The notes under the pieces are model-generated. The model searched no databases and was not told where the DNA came from. It saw nothing but the letters and a program-made list of their open reading frames with translations. DNA of 64,000 nucleotides, taken from Flavobacterium sp. N502536. Its GTDB lineage: Bacteria; Bacteroidota; Bacteroidia; Flavobacteriales; Flavobacteriaceae. The DNA is taken from NCBI RefSeq assembly GCF_025947345.1, contig NZ_CP110011.1:3410001-3474000 (forward strand), given 5' to 3'. Position 1 is the stretch's first letter, and each line of letters starts with the position of its first letter. Positions 53,801 to 61,627 of the stretch are shown here, piece after piece. The translations under genes were made by a program, and so were the position numbers.

Positions 53801-53967
53801 AAACGAAAATAGGGATACACTTTTGTATCCGGTTTCGGAATCGGATCAGGATCTGAAAAAGGGTAGGTGGTGAATACTTTTTTGTACTCTTTTATGGTGG
53901 GTTTATTTTGTGCATGGACAAACAGGCTTCCAAAAAGTAAAACGGATAGAAAAGATTTAATTTTCAT
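50872..53967 (-). CDS. DUF5107 domain protein with C-terminal TPR repeats
   Basis: A 1031-residue exported protein (signal ends VHAQ). The first part (about residues 30-400; YPYFRFDGFTNKPIQKEWKVIELENDYIKLMILPEIGGKVWSA) is the DUF5107 aldose-epimerase-like beta domain that probably binds carbohydrate. From about residue 470 there are many TPR units (ALADLAILQIRKFQYREAINSAAKALAIDTYHPAANYYYGLANLHLGN). It is the last gene of PUL 2. Glycan binding or processing is inferred from the fold and position; no catalytic residue is assigned. Confidence 0.9.
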   Translation of the reverse strand: MKIKSFLSVLLFGSLFVHAQNKPTIKEYKKVFTTYPFSDPDPIPKPDTKVYPYFRFDGFTNKPIQKEWKVIELENDYIKLMILPEIGGKVWSAVEKSTGKDFIYNNHVIKFRDIAMRGPWTSGGVEGNYGIIGHTPNCATPVDYVTITRADGSVSCVIGVLDLLTRTSWKLDINLPKDKAYFTTNSFWFNSTETEQPYYTWMNTGIKASESLQFIYPGQSYIGHNGEHNSWPIDKENGKDLSYYKNNDFGGYKSYHVFGKYDDFFGGYYHDEDFGMGRYGNHDDKPGKKIWIWGLSQQGMIWEKLLTDTDGQYVEVQSGRLFNQASEGSNLTPFKQRSFAPYQTDLWTEYWFPVKQIKGFVKANNYGAVNVKNENGWLKIYFSPLQKLNEKLEVFDNGKKIYSKDISVNTLQSFKDSIQIAVDENKLQLTLGGTKLVWNSAPEEGNLNRPLETPKDFDHNSVYGLYLQGKNYISFKDYVKAEEKLTACLQKDPHYAPALADLAILQIRKFQYREAINSAAKALAIDTYHPAANYYYGLANLHLGNTTDAKDGFDLATASVEFRSSGYTALSKIYFTENDFAKATEYAEKSLLNNQGNLEAMQILAVLYRLQNNRDKAAEMLNKINTADPLNHFVGFEKYLWESSDTSKKQFMALIQNEMPQQTYLELGIWYQQIGRKEEALKVLSFALPNAEMEYWKAYLENKAVDLSKLQPDNSFPFRGETAEILEKLIKTNPQWQLKYHLALIEWNRDNTSKAKELFTQCANLPADPAFYGAKASLFKNDNQLVLSSLQQAIKLDQQSWRYPKLLTEYYIAQKQFDKALAIAAPFYKKHPSNYVMGMLYAKTLLLNKKYTAADAFLTQLEILPFEGATAGRQLYHEAKLMQALAEMKNKQFKKALQFISDAKLWPENLGVGKPYDEDIDERLENWLNYQCYTNLGDPEKAQTALQKITAFTPKVDNTVMNFLPANQLISAWAIEKTSSPSKAQDWLQKQAQSYPDNKIVQWSLETYTKKQSNILTEDEKDGEVRIIEKL

Positions 53968-53982
53968 GTGGAGGGCTATTTA

Positions 53983-54080
53983 TGGTTTATGGTTTGTTGT
54001 TTATTGTTTATTGTTTGTTGTTTGTTGTTTGTTGTTTGTTGTTTGTTGTTTGTTGTTTGTTGTTTGTTGTTTGTTGTTTG
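53983..54080. repeat. Heptanucleotide microsatellite TTGTTTG
   Basis: About 13 copies of the seven-base unit TTGTTTG (first copies degenerate as TTATTGT) just upstream of the DUF5107 start codon and next to the palindromic element at 54090. Length changes here could alter the spacing upstream of the gene. Confidence 0.9.
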
Positions 54081-54089
54081 CGCAATCTT

Positions 54090-54191
54090 GTCATTTCGAC
54101 CGAAGGGAGAAATCACATACGTGGAGCGACAACGATTGTCGACTTAGTTTGCGGAGTTTCTAGTGTGATTTCTCCCTTCGGTCGGAATGAC
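54090..54191. mobile_element. Palindromic element, family B, copy 1
   Basis: The left end GTCATTTCGACCGAAGGGAG continues AAATCACAT and is matched by its inverted complement at the right end (CTCCCTTCGGTCGGAATGAC). 102 bases, no coding capacity. Its inside is the reverse of the copy at 58453: read backwards it contains CACACTAGAAACTCCGCAAA, versus CACACTATAAACTCCGCAAA there. The flanks CAATCTT and AAACAAGG are also shared (inverted), so the true element is slightly longer. Confidence 0.8.
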
Positions 54192-54260
54192 AAACAAGGT
54201 GTATAATCGTTATGAAATGGAAGTCATTTTACATCTTACATCTTACATTTCACATCTCAC

Positions 54261-57200
54261 TTATTTCACAATCAACAACCATCCTTTTCCTTTTGACACC
54301 GGTATTTCGTCTTTTACTGTAAAGGTTTGTGCCAGTTGGAAATTCAATACTTCGGGAGCGGTTATGGTTGTTTTTGCCGGATTGATTCCTAATTTTTTCC
54401 AGTCGATAAGCAGTTTCACTTTTACATCGGTATCAGCCCAGCTTGCGATAGAGATTAAAGCAGTTCCGTTTTTTTTGTAAACTGTTGCCAGCACCTTATC
54501 GTTTGTTGTTTTTACCGGACAGTTTTCGCTCCAGTAGCCAATCATTTCCGAACCTTTAATGCCAAAAGTATCCCATAATTTCCACACTGGTCTTGGGTCG
54601 GCATTGTGACTCCATGGCATTCTGTTGGTCATTCCGTACACCATTCCTCTCCACGGATTTCCTCCGTCCTGTAACATTTCACCCATTAATCCAAAAGGGA
54701 TTCCGCTTACTTCTGTCAGGAAAAAGTCGGGATTGTTTTTTTCGTAGTCAAAATATTCTCCAAACCACAGTTTGTTGATGTACGGAAAATGCTCCATATA
54801 CAAATTGGCGCTGTTGTTAAATCCGTCACTTTTATTGTATTGATTGGCACTGTGCAGGTCAATGATTCCCGGATGTCCGTCTTTTGTAAGTACTCTTTTG
54901 ATTCGTTTCATCGTAATTCTGTCAAAAGCCACATCATCAAGATAAACCCCGTCGATGCCCACATTTTGTGTCAGCCAGTTCATTCCTTCCACATAATAGT
55001 TATGCCAACGGTTCATGCCGCTGTTTACGATAGCCGCATCTTTAATTTCAGGTACAAACCAGGCCGCAATATAATCGTCTCCCACATGTTCCTGCAGCCA
55101 GGAGAATCCACCTCCTTTACCAGGAGAATAAATTTCATGCCCTAAACTTCTTAAAGCAAAAGTCTCGTAAGCTTTGTTGGAAACCTCTCTGACAGTGTTG
55201 TAAATCTTCACTTTTAATCCTTTTTCATGGGCTTCATCGATATAACTTTTCATTTTTTTAAATTCAATGAAAGGATAGTTGATGTACGGATTGATGGCGT
55301 TGGCATGGTGAATATTGATTACCGTTGCTCCGGTTTTTGCGATAGTATCGATATCGCTGTATTTGTGATAAAACTTAGTGTCCCATTGAAAATCGGTGTT
55401 TAGCGTATGAAAAGGAGTGATGAGTAAATTGAAATTATAGTACAAAACATCGCCTTTTTTCATATTTCGGGCTCCGCTATAGGCATTGACCAAAACTGAT
55501 TTTGGATTAGGGGTAATCGTGATTCCTCCTTTATTTTCATTGCCCCAGGAAGTGGGCAGTAATAGTGGTTTTTGTAAATAGAAGTTGGTGTTTAACGGAC
55601 GACTGTATTTTTCATCACGCAAAGAAAATTGCAATCCCGAATTTACATTACCAATCCATGCTCCATCCTGATTTTTATGAGCAACGTCCCATTTCCAGTC
55701 GAATGTAGCCGGACGATCGCCTCCTTTTTGACCCAATCCCATCATGTATTTTGCAGAAGTAGGCTGAAGAGGCATGTGGAAATTAATATCGTTAAAAGTC
55801 ACATCTTCAAGGGCTGTGATTTTCACCGTATAGGATAAAAATCCGTCAAACTCTAAGGCAGCATTTACTTCCATTTGAAGTGATTTTGACGTAGAAACAC
55901 TTTCCCAGGAAACAGTTCCGCTTTCTTTTTTCAGAAATTGGAGTCCTGTGTTTTTCCATTGCAGGGATTCTTTACCTGATGCATCCAGAAAATGAAAAGC
56001 TAACGGGCTGCTTAAAATGTCATTGGCTTTTGTGCCTACACTTGTCATTTCGGGAGTAAAATAGGTTTGAATCTGTGCAGGAAAACCATTTGAACCTAAA
56101 ATTAATTTTCTGCCCAATAAAGAGATTTCCGAATCTTTAACCGTTAGTGGGGTATAAGGCGCAATGACTGTATTTTCCTGTGCTAATGTAGAATTCAACC
56201 ATTTTAAACGGGTCATTTTCTCAGGGAAATCGATGCCTCCGTTTTGCGTAATTTCATTTTTTACGGTGATCTGAAGTACAATTTCTTTCGACTTTCCGTC
56301 GGCAGTTACAATCGCTTTTCCACTGTATGTTCCGGCAGCGGCAGTTTGCGGAACATCGATTCCGCACCACATCGCCTGTACTTTTCCTTTTGAAACCGAA
56401 ACGGTATTAGCAAAAACCGATCCGTCGTATTTAGTCCCGTCAGTATTGATACAGTTGATGTATTTCGATTCGATGATGGCTCCTGTAGAACTGATCAGAT
56501 TTGAAAAGGTAACTTTTAAGTTGTCAATATTTTGCAAAGCATAAACGCCCAATTGAAAGGCCAGGTATTCGCCTCTTAAAGCCGTGTCTGAAAAAGTGTT
56601 TTGAACCCCTTTTTGAATCCATCTTTGTGGTAAATCATTTTTCATTCGGATCGAATACAGTCGGTCTTCGGGGAATACCAGAAAGGAATTGCCGCTGTTT
56701 TTCGCAATAAGATCTTTCGTTTCGGCCGCAGTTGCAATGACTTCCATCGGGTAAAAACTGTTGAAAGCATTTACACTCTGAATTTCGTTTACCGTACAAT
56801 TATCGGCCAGATTGGGTTTGATTTTGGCAAGCCAGCTTGCAGCTGCTTTATCTTCGGCTTTGGCATAAACACCTTTTGGGTAATTGGCATCACCTTCGTC
56901 AATGTAGGGTAGGTAATACACATAATAAGTTCCTTTTCCCGAAACAGGTTCAAAGAAAATAGTACCGTTTTCTCTGTTGATGTTGGTTGTTTTAATGTTT
57001 TCAATGGTTTTGCCTGAAGCATCCTGAACAATGATTTTTTTCAGTTCGGGTTTTTCGTCTCTTCTGCGCCATTCGATTGTGGTTTTGGCAACATCTCCGG
57101 TGCCGGTAAAGGTTACTGCAACACGATGGTTTCCTAATAGGTTCGGATTCCAGCTGTCGTTACCGTCGGAATATTTTATTTGTGCAGTTAACGAAATACT

Positions 57201-57266
57201 GAAAACGAAAAGGCACAGTATCAATAGTCTACTCAAAATGGGTTTGTTTTTTAGGTTTGTTTTCAT
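54261..57266 (-). CDS. DUF6067-type glycoside hydrolase-like protein, PUL 2
   Basis: A 1001-residue exported protein (signal ends SLTAQ). An N-terminal beta domain is followed by beta-sandwich regions (about residues 230-640) and a TIM-barrel-like domain (about 660-900; VINIHHANAINPYINYPFIEF, GIDGVYLDDVAFDRITMKRI, GHPGIIDLHSANQYN). The LDD and ID-H motifs resemble those of the barrel active sites of clan GH-D/GH13-like enzymes. Many PULs carry such DUF6067/DUF4091 proteins; no activity is proven for this one. It lies between the cytochrome and DUF5107 genes. Confidence 0.8.
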   Translation of the reverse strand: MKTNLKNKPILSRLLILCLFVFSISLTAQIKYSDGNDSWNPNLLGNHRVAVTFTGTGDVAKTTIEWRRRDEKPELKKIIVQDASGKTIENIKTTNINRENGTIFFEPVSGKGTYYVYYLPYIDEGDANYPKGVYAKAEDKAAASWLAKIKPNLADNCTVNEIQSVNAFNSFYPMEVIATAAETKDLIAKNSGNSFLVFPEDRLYSIRMKNDLPQRWIQKGVQNTFSDTALRGEYLAFQLGVYALQNIDNLKVTFSNLISSTGAIIESKYINCINTDGTKYDGSVFANTVSVSKGKVQAMWCGIDVPQTAAAGTYSGKAIVTADGKSKEIVLQITVKNEITQNGGIDFPEKMTRLKWLNSTLAQENTVIAPYTPLTVKDSEISLLGRKLILGSNGFPAQIQTYFTPEMTSVGTKANDILSSPLAFHFLDASGKESLQWKNTGLQFLKKESGTVSWESVSTSKSLQMEVNAALEFDGFLSYTVKITALEDVTFNDINFHMPLQPTSAKYMMGLGQKGGDRPATFDWKWDVAHKNQDGAWIGNVNSGLQFSLRDEKYSRPLNTNFYLQKPLLLPTSWGNENKGGITITPNPKSVLVNAYSGARNMKKGDVLYYNFNLLITPFHTLNTDFQWDTKFYHKYSDIDTIAKTGATVINIHHANAINPYINYPFIEFKKMKSYIDEAHEKGLKVKIYNTVREVSNKAYETFALRSLGHEIYSPGKGGGFSWLQEHVGDDYIAAWFVPEIKDAAIVNSGMNRWHNYYVEGMNWLTQNVGIDGVYLDDVAFDRITMKRIKRVLTKDGHPGIIDLHSANQYNKSDGFNNSANLYMEHFPYINKLWFGEYFDYEKNNPDFFLTEVSGIPFGLMGEMLQDGGNPWRGMVYGMTNRMPWSHNADPRPVWKLWDTFGIKGSEMIGYWSENCPVKTTNDKVLATVYKKNGTALISIASWADTDVKVKLLIDWKKLGINPAKTTITAPEVLNFQLAQTFTVKDEIPVSKGKGWLLIVK

Positions 57267-57432
57267 TGTCTTATTATGTGAGATGTTATCTGTGAAATGT
57301 TAGTTATTAGTTATTAGTCATGGTTATAGAGGATAAACTACAAATGTTTTATGTTTTAGAGTTAAGGTTTCAAACAACAAACCATAAACAATTAAACGAT
57401 TAAACAATTAACCGATTAAACAATAAACACAT

Positions 57433-58422
57433 CTAATATACCGCTTTCCAGCCATTTTTTTTCCAATAGGCGATTATGGGTTTGTAGGGGCCATATTTGT
57501 GTTGTTGTTCCGAAAAATGATCGTTGAAAGGACTGTGTGCATAATCAATAGGTTTGCCCATTTTATTGGGATAATCGAATGTTTTAGGATTGGGTCTGTC
57601 GTGTACGGAATCATCATTTACATAGGCGGCAATATCCAGCGCCTGCAAGTCTGTAAGATAAGGTTTTCCGGGAGTGACTTTGTCATAAGGCATATTGCTT
57701 TTTAGCCATTGTGCCTGTTTGATGACTCTGTGCATGCTTGAACCGGGCTGATAACCATATTCTCCCCATAGAGGCGGGTAGGTGTAACCCGATTTGTCGG
57801 CATTGTATTGGCCTTCGCCATTGTTTCCGTGGCAGCGGGCGCAATTTTCAATAAAGAGTGCTTTTCCTCTTTCAGGGCTTGCAGCGACATCCGGAAATTC
57901 AATTTCGAGGTTTTTGGCTCCTTTGAAATCACCATCTTTTGGAACAAATTTGCTGATCCATTTGAAGTACGATAAAAAAGCGACCATTTCTTTGCTGTCG
58001 AGCGGGAGCGGTTTCCCGGAATGAGGACGCATGATACAATTGTTGACTCTTTCGGCAAGCGTCAGGACTTTATTTTCACGGCCGCGGTACTGCGGATAAT
58101 TGTCGTGAGAAGACATTAAATTGAAGGCGTAAGGTTTTGTTCCTGCATTTTGATGACAGTTGGTACAGTTCATCTTGTTGCCCAAATATTTTCCTTTGAT
58201 TCCATTCGGACCAATGTAATAAGCCGTTTTTAGCATTAATTCTCTTCCATAACGAACAGCTTCTCCAAATTGATCGTCCGGAATTTTTGAGGTGTCAATG
58301 GTAATATACGACTCATCATCAGCGGTTTTGTTTGCTAATGTCTGTGAATTTGATGTATTGCACGAATTGAAAACAACAATTGGCAATGCTGTAAACAGAC
58401 CAATAAGAATTATTTTTTTCAT
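57433..58422 (-). CDS. Dihaem c-type cytochrome, thiosulfate-dehydrogenase-like (TsdA family)
   Basis: The start at 58422 gives MKKIILIGLFTALPIVVFNSC, a lipoprotein-like signal; a frame upstream begins inside the repeat at 58453 and is rejected. There are two haem sites, MNCTNCHQNAG (about residue 82) and ENCARCHGNNGEG (about 200). The TsdA-type segment YPQYRGRENKVLTLAERVNNCIMRPHSGKPLPLDSKEM carries a Cys in the position expected for a His/Cys haem ligand. TsdA enzymes interconvert thiosulfate and tetrathionate. The activity is inferred; its place in a PUL is unusual. Confidence 0.8.
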   Translation of the reverse strand: MKKIILIGLFTALPIVVFNSCNTSNSQTLANKTADDESYITIDTSKIPDDQFGEAVRYGRELMLKTAYYIGPNGIKGKYLGNKMNCTNCHQNAGTKPYAFNLMSSHDNYPQYRGRENKVLTLAERVNNCIMRPHSGKPLPLDSKEMVAFLSYFKWISKFVPKDGDFKGAKNLEIEFPDVAASPERGKALFIENCARCHGNNGEGQYNADKSGYTYPPLWGEYGYQPGSSMHRVIKQAQWLKSNMPYDKVTPGKPYLTDLQALDIAAYVNDDSVHDRPNPKTFDYPNKMGKPIDYAHSPFNDHFSEQQHKYGPYKPIIAYWKKNGWKAVY

Positions 58423-58452
58423 GTTTTTTATTTTTTTAATACGTCCTGTTTT

Positions 58453-58552
58453 GTCATTTCGACCTAAGGGAGAAATCACACTATAAACTCCGCAAAGTAA
58501 AGAGCCAATCTTTGTCGATTAGCGAATGTGATTTCTCCTTCGTCGAAATGAC
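58453..58552. mobile_element. Palindromic element, family B, copy 2
   Basis: 100 bases from GTCATTTCGACCTAAGGGAG to GATTTCTCCTTCGTCGAAAT and GAC. Opposite in orientation to the copy at 54090. Its inner segment CTCCGCAAAGTAAAGAGCCA is related to the AACTCCGCAAxx of the GIY-YIG element family, so the families share both GTCATTyCGA ends and the ACTCCGCAA motif. It separates the cytochrome start from the arylsulfotransferase stop. Confidence 0.8.
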
Positions 58553-58564
58553 AAGATTGTGCCT

Positions 58565-59977
58565 TTAATTCAATAGAAACGGTTTTAAGTTTTCTTCGGG
58601 AATGAATTGCACCCGATAAGGCGGAATTTCAGATTCTAATGCCCAGAGTAAAACCCCTTTTTTATTGGTCAAAACAGTAATATGTCTTTTGGAGCAGCAG
58701 GCCAAAATGGTTTCTTTATCAATCATATAGGCACTTCCCATTCGGTCGTTGTAAATATCTTTTGGCAATTGTATGTGGAAATCCAGTTTTACGGTTTTAG
58801 CTTTTTCATCTACTTTGAGGGCAAAAACAGAAGATTGTTTTTTGTCGACTCCATTATCAAAAAACATCAGACTGCCTTCGGGATTGATATGTGCGGCATG
58901 TGCCTGAGAGAAATCGATGTCTTTGGACAGGTTTAGATTTCCGCCTCTTCCTAGTTTCCAGATCACTTTTCCGGTTTTGGCATTTATTTTCCAGATTTGA
59001 CCGTTGTTGTAAAAAGAGATCAGAAAATTTCCGTCTTTATCATAATTTAAACTGTTGGCGTGCATCCAGTCTTTTTTGGTTTGGAGTAGTTTTTTGTCTT
59101 TCATTGGATCCAAATCATCAAAAACACTCCATTTCCAAAGTTGTTTTCCTTTTTTATCCAGAATCAGAATCCCATCGCCATTAATCGTGTCTTTTTGTTT
59201 TCCTCCAATGGATCTTAAATCGGTTATTCGGGTGTCTACAAATAAGGTCACAATTTCGTTAGTCGATTTTTTGATGATCTCATGATGAATCACCTGTTTC
59301 AGATCGCCCTGCCCTTTTTTGATATGGGTTAGGGTATCGCCTTGTAAGTTGATTTCGAGTATCTCACTTCCATAACTTGTAGGCTCATCATTTTTCCCCA
59401 GGATAGCAATAATACTTTGTTCTTTGGTAAAATGGGTTACTTTAAAACCTGTTCCTTCAACAGTATGATACCATCTTAAATTGCCTTTATAATCTACAAT
59501 ATAAGCAACGCCCGGTGTTTCTCTTTTGGCCAAAAGCATAAATCCTTTTTTGAAATTTTCCGGTACCAGTTCAGGTTTCGGACAGTTTGCTTTGAATTGT
59601 TTCTGCAGCCATTCCGGTAATTTTCGGGATTTGAAGGTATATACTTTGCTAGTGTCTTTTTCGGGGCCATTTAGTGTTATCAATTGAAAACTATAATGGG
59701 TTTCAGGAGTAATGTTGCAAAGCACCAAAGAATGGGAGCGGCCTGCTTTTGAAATTGGAGAAGTTATTTTATTTTTTATTCCTTTTTGATCCGGCCAGTA
59801 TTCTGCATAAACCTGAACATTTTCATTCGTAGTGACATCGATTTGAATTTTCAATTCGTTGTTGCCATGAGTGCCAATAGTGATGTTTTTGATCGGATTG
59901 ACCTGATTTTTAGAACAGCTTACCAGAATAAGCAGGATCCAAATAAAAACTCCTTTTGCTATTACATTTTTAATCAT
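58565..59977 (-). CDS. Arylsulfotransferase (ASST) family lipoprotein, PUL 2
   Basis: A 470-residue lipoprotein (ILLILVSC). A short beta-sandwich (about residues 30-125; LKIQIDVTTNENVQVYAEYWPD) leads into a six-bladed propeller (about 140-465) with the ASST active-site-like histidines in KQVIHHEII, DWMHANSLNYD and QAHAAHINPEG. ASST enzymes move sulfate from phenol sulfates to other phenols through a sulfo-histidine. It is encoded after SusD of PUL 2, beyond a terminator. The substrate is unknown; a link to sulfated glycans is speculative. Confidence 0.88.
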   Translation of the reverse strand: MIKNVIAKGVFIWILLILVSCSKNQVNPIKNITIGTHGNNELKIQIDVTTNENVQVYAEYWPDQKGIKNKITSPISKAGRSHSLVLCNITPETHYSFQLITLNGPEKDTSKVYTFKSRKLPEWLQKQFKANCPKPELVPENFKKGFMLLAKRETPGVAYIVDYKGNLRWYHTVEGTGFKVTHFTKEQSIIAILGKNDEPTSYGSEILEINLQGDTLTHIKKGQGDLKQVIHHEIIKKSTNEIVTLFVDTRITDLRSIGGKQKDTINGDGILILDKKGKQLWKWSVFDDLDPMKDKKLLQTKKDWMHANSLNYDKDGNFLISFYNNGQIWKINAKTGKVIWKLGRGGNLNLSKDIDFSQAHAAHINPEGSLMFFDNGVDKKQSSVFALKVDEKAKTVKLDFHIQLPKDIYNDRMGSAYMIDKETILACCSKRHITVLTNKKGVLLWALESEIPPYRVQFIPEENLKPFLLN

Positions 59978-60028
59978 CTGAAAGGCTTCTTTTATGAAAC
60001 AGATAAGATCTACTGTTTATAATTAAAA

Positions 60029-60069
60029 ATCAGGAACAGTCGGGTATTTTAAAACCCGCTGTTCCTGAT
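60029..60069 (-). terminator. Terminator after SusD of PUL 2
   Basis: ATCAGGAACAGTCGGGT pairs with ACCCGCTGTTCCTGAT with a single bulge; read on the minus strand a TTTTTAATT stretch follows. It lies just past the susD stop codon and would cut the susCD message from the downstream enzyme genes. Confidence 0.8.
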
Positions 60070-60079
60070 CTGATTTCTA

Positions 60080-61591
60080 TTATTGTCTGTCGGCGTTGCT
60101 CAGGTTAGGGTTTAGGTCCACCTGAGTTTGCGGATAGGTATAATATTTGTTTTTCGGCATGACGATTGGTGCGGTTTCTCCAACTCTTACATGATAGGCG
60201 TTTACCAGTACATCAAATTTATTCATTCGAATTAAGTCCTGACGACGTTTTCCTTCATAAAATAATTCCCAGCCTCTTTCCTGTAAAATAGCATCTCTCA
60301 AAGTAGATTTATTGTAATCGGATAAAACCAGCAGTTTGGCATGCGATCTTCCTTTTACCAGATTGATAAGGTCTATAGCTTCTGCAGTTGGACCGCTTAT
60401 CTCGTTTAAGGCTTCGGCTCTGCTTAACAGCACATCTGCATAACGCAATATGTTTACGCTGTGACCGTCATAATAAGTAGTGGTTTCATCGTCGGCATAT
60501 TTTCTGGTCGATACATCGGGCATATAGAATACTCCTTTTGGGGGCTGGGCTCCTAAAGAAGGCGCTTGTTTGTGCAGCAATTTATCAGTTCCCATAAACT
60601 CCGGGAAGAAACATTTTTTTCGATCGTCTTCATCGCCAAAAGTGTTGTAAAAATCCCAGTTTACGGTATAGTACTGCCATCTGTTTTCGACAACCGGATG
60701 GTCTATCGGGCCAAAGTGGTTCAGTAGTTCGGTTCCGTTTACATTGGCATCACTAAGAGAAGAAAAGATGTTTTCACTGCACCATTTGTTACTTTCTTTA
60801 AACAATCCCAAATAGGAAGGGAAAAGGCTGTATTCGTTGAGGTTCATGACTTGTTGTGTAAGTGAGGCTACTTTTTGCCAGTCGTGATTTCGCAAATACA
60901 ATTTTGCTAATAAGGTTAAGGCAGCACCTTTTGTAGCACGTCCTACGTCATTACTCTCATAAATTGCATTTTTCTTATAGTTGACCGGTAAAACGGCGGC
61001 GACATCATTCAAATCTTTGATTAGAAGCGCTTCTATAGTTTCAACAGAGGAGGGTGGTGTTTGTTCCAAATAGTTTGGATTGTCTAAGTTGGCTTCTGTT
61101 ACCAGAATAACAGGTCCCCATGCATCTGTTAAATCCATGTAAGCAGAAGCTCTTAAAAATTTGGCCTCGGCTATAAACTGGGTTCGTTCTGCGTCAGTGA
61201 TCCCGCTCATTTTGGTAATATTAAAAATAGCAAAATTAGCGTTGGCCACCAGTTTGTACATGGCATTCCAGTCTTCGAGAAGCAAACCATTAGCAGAATT
61301 CCAGAGTCCCAGAGACAATTGTCCGGGATCACCGCCGTATTGGCAATGCCCTAAATCTGTGGCAATATCGGTTAAAGCAAAATGTCGTGTTGCCCAATAC
61401 GAAAAGTTATCTCCCACAGAAGGGCCTTTTAGTCTTCCGTAAATGGAATTAATAGAAGCAATAGCATCCGATTTGGTTTGAAATCCATTCGTATCGGTCA
61501 AACTGCTATACACGGTAGGATCAAGATCCTCATTGCATGAAAATTGCAACCCGGCAGTCAGTAAGAGGAATATAATTGTATATTTTTTCAT
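60080..61591 (-). CDS. SusD/RagB family glycan-binding lipoprotein, PUL 2
   Basis: A 503-residue lipoprotein (LLTAGLQFSC) with the SusD layout: TPR-like N-terminal half (SINSIYGRLKGPSVGDN, FIAEAKFLRASAYMDLTDAWG) and C-terminal RagB domain (YADVLLSRAEALNEISGPT, LRDAILQERGWELFYEGKRRQDLIRMNKF). It pairs with the SusC gene 36 bases upstream. Its sequence is clearly different from the SusD of PUL 1, so the two loci probably bind different glycans. Confidence 0.95.
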   Translation of the reverse strand: MKKYTIIFLLLTAGLQFSCNEDLDPTVYSSLTDTNGFQTKSDAIASINSIYGRLKGPSVGDNFSYWATRHFALTDIATDLGHCQYGGDPGQLSLGLWNSANGLLLEDWNAMYKLVANANFAIFNITKMSGITDAERTQFIAEAKFLRASAYMDLTDAWGPVILVTEANLDNPNYLEQTPPSSVETIEALLIKDLNDVAAVLPVNYKKNAIYESNDVGRATKGAALTLLAKLYLRNHDWQKVASLTQQVMNLNEYSLFPSYLGLFKESNKWCSENIFSSLSDANVNGTELLNHFGPIDHPVVENRWQYYTVNWDFYNTFGDEDDRKKCFFPEFMGTDKLLHKQAPSLGAQPPKGVFYMPDVSTRKYADDETTTYYDGHSVNILRYADVLLSRAEALNEISGPTAEAIDLINLVKGRSHAKLLVLSDYNKSTLRDAILQERGWELFYEGKRRQDLIRMNKFDVLVNAYHVRVGETAPIVMPKNKYYTYPQTQVDLNPNLSNADRQ

Positions 61592-61627
61592 TTTAATAAA
61601 TTTTATGTTACTAAAAAAGCTTTGCGA

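Noticed and set aside
58423-58479. N-terminal extension of the cytochrome to 58479
   Set aside because: The added residues (MISPLGRNDKTGRIKK) come from the palindromic element and would precede the signal peptide; the start at 58422 is right.
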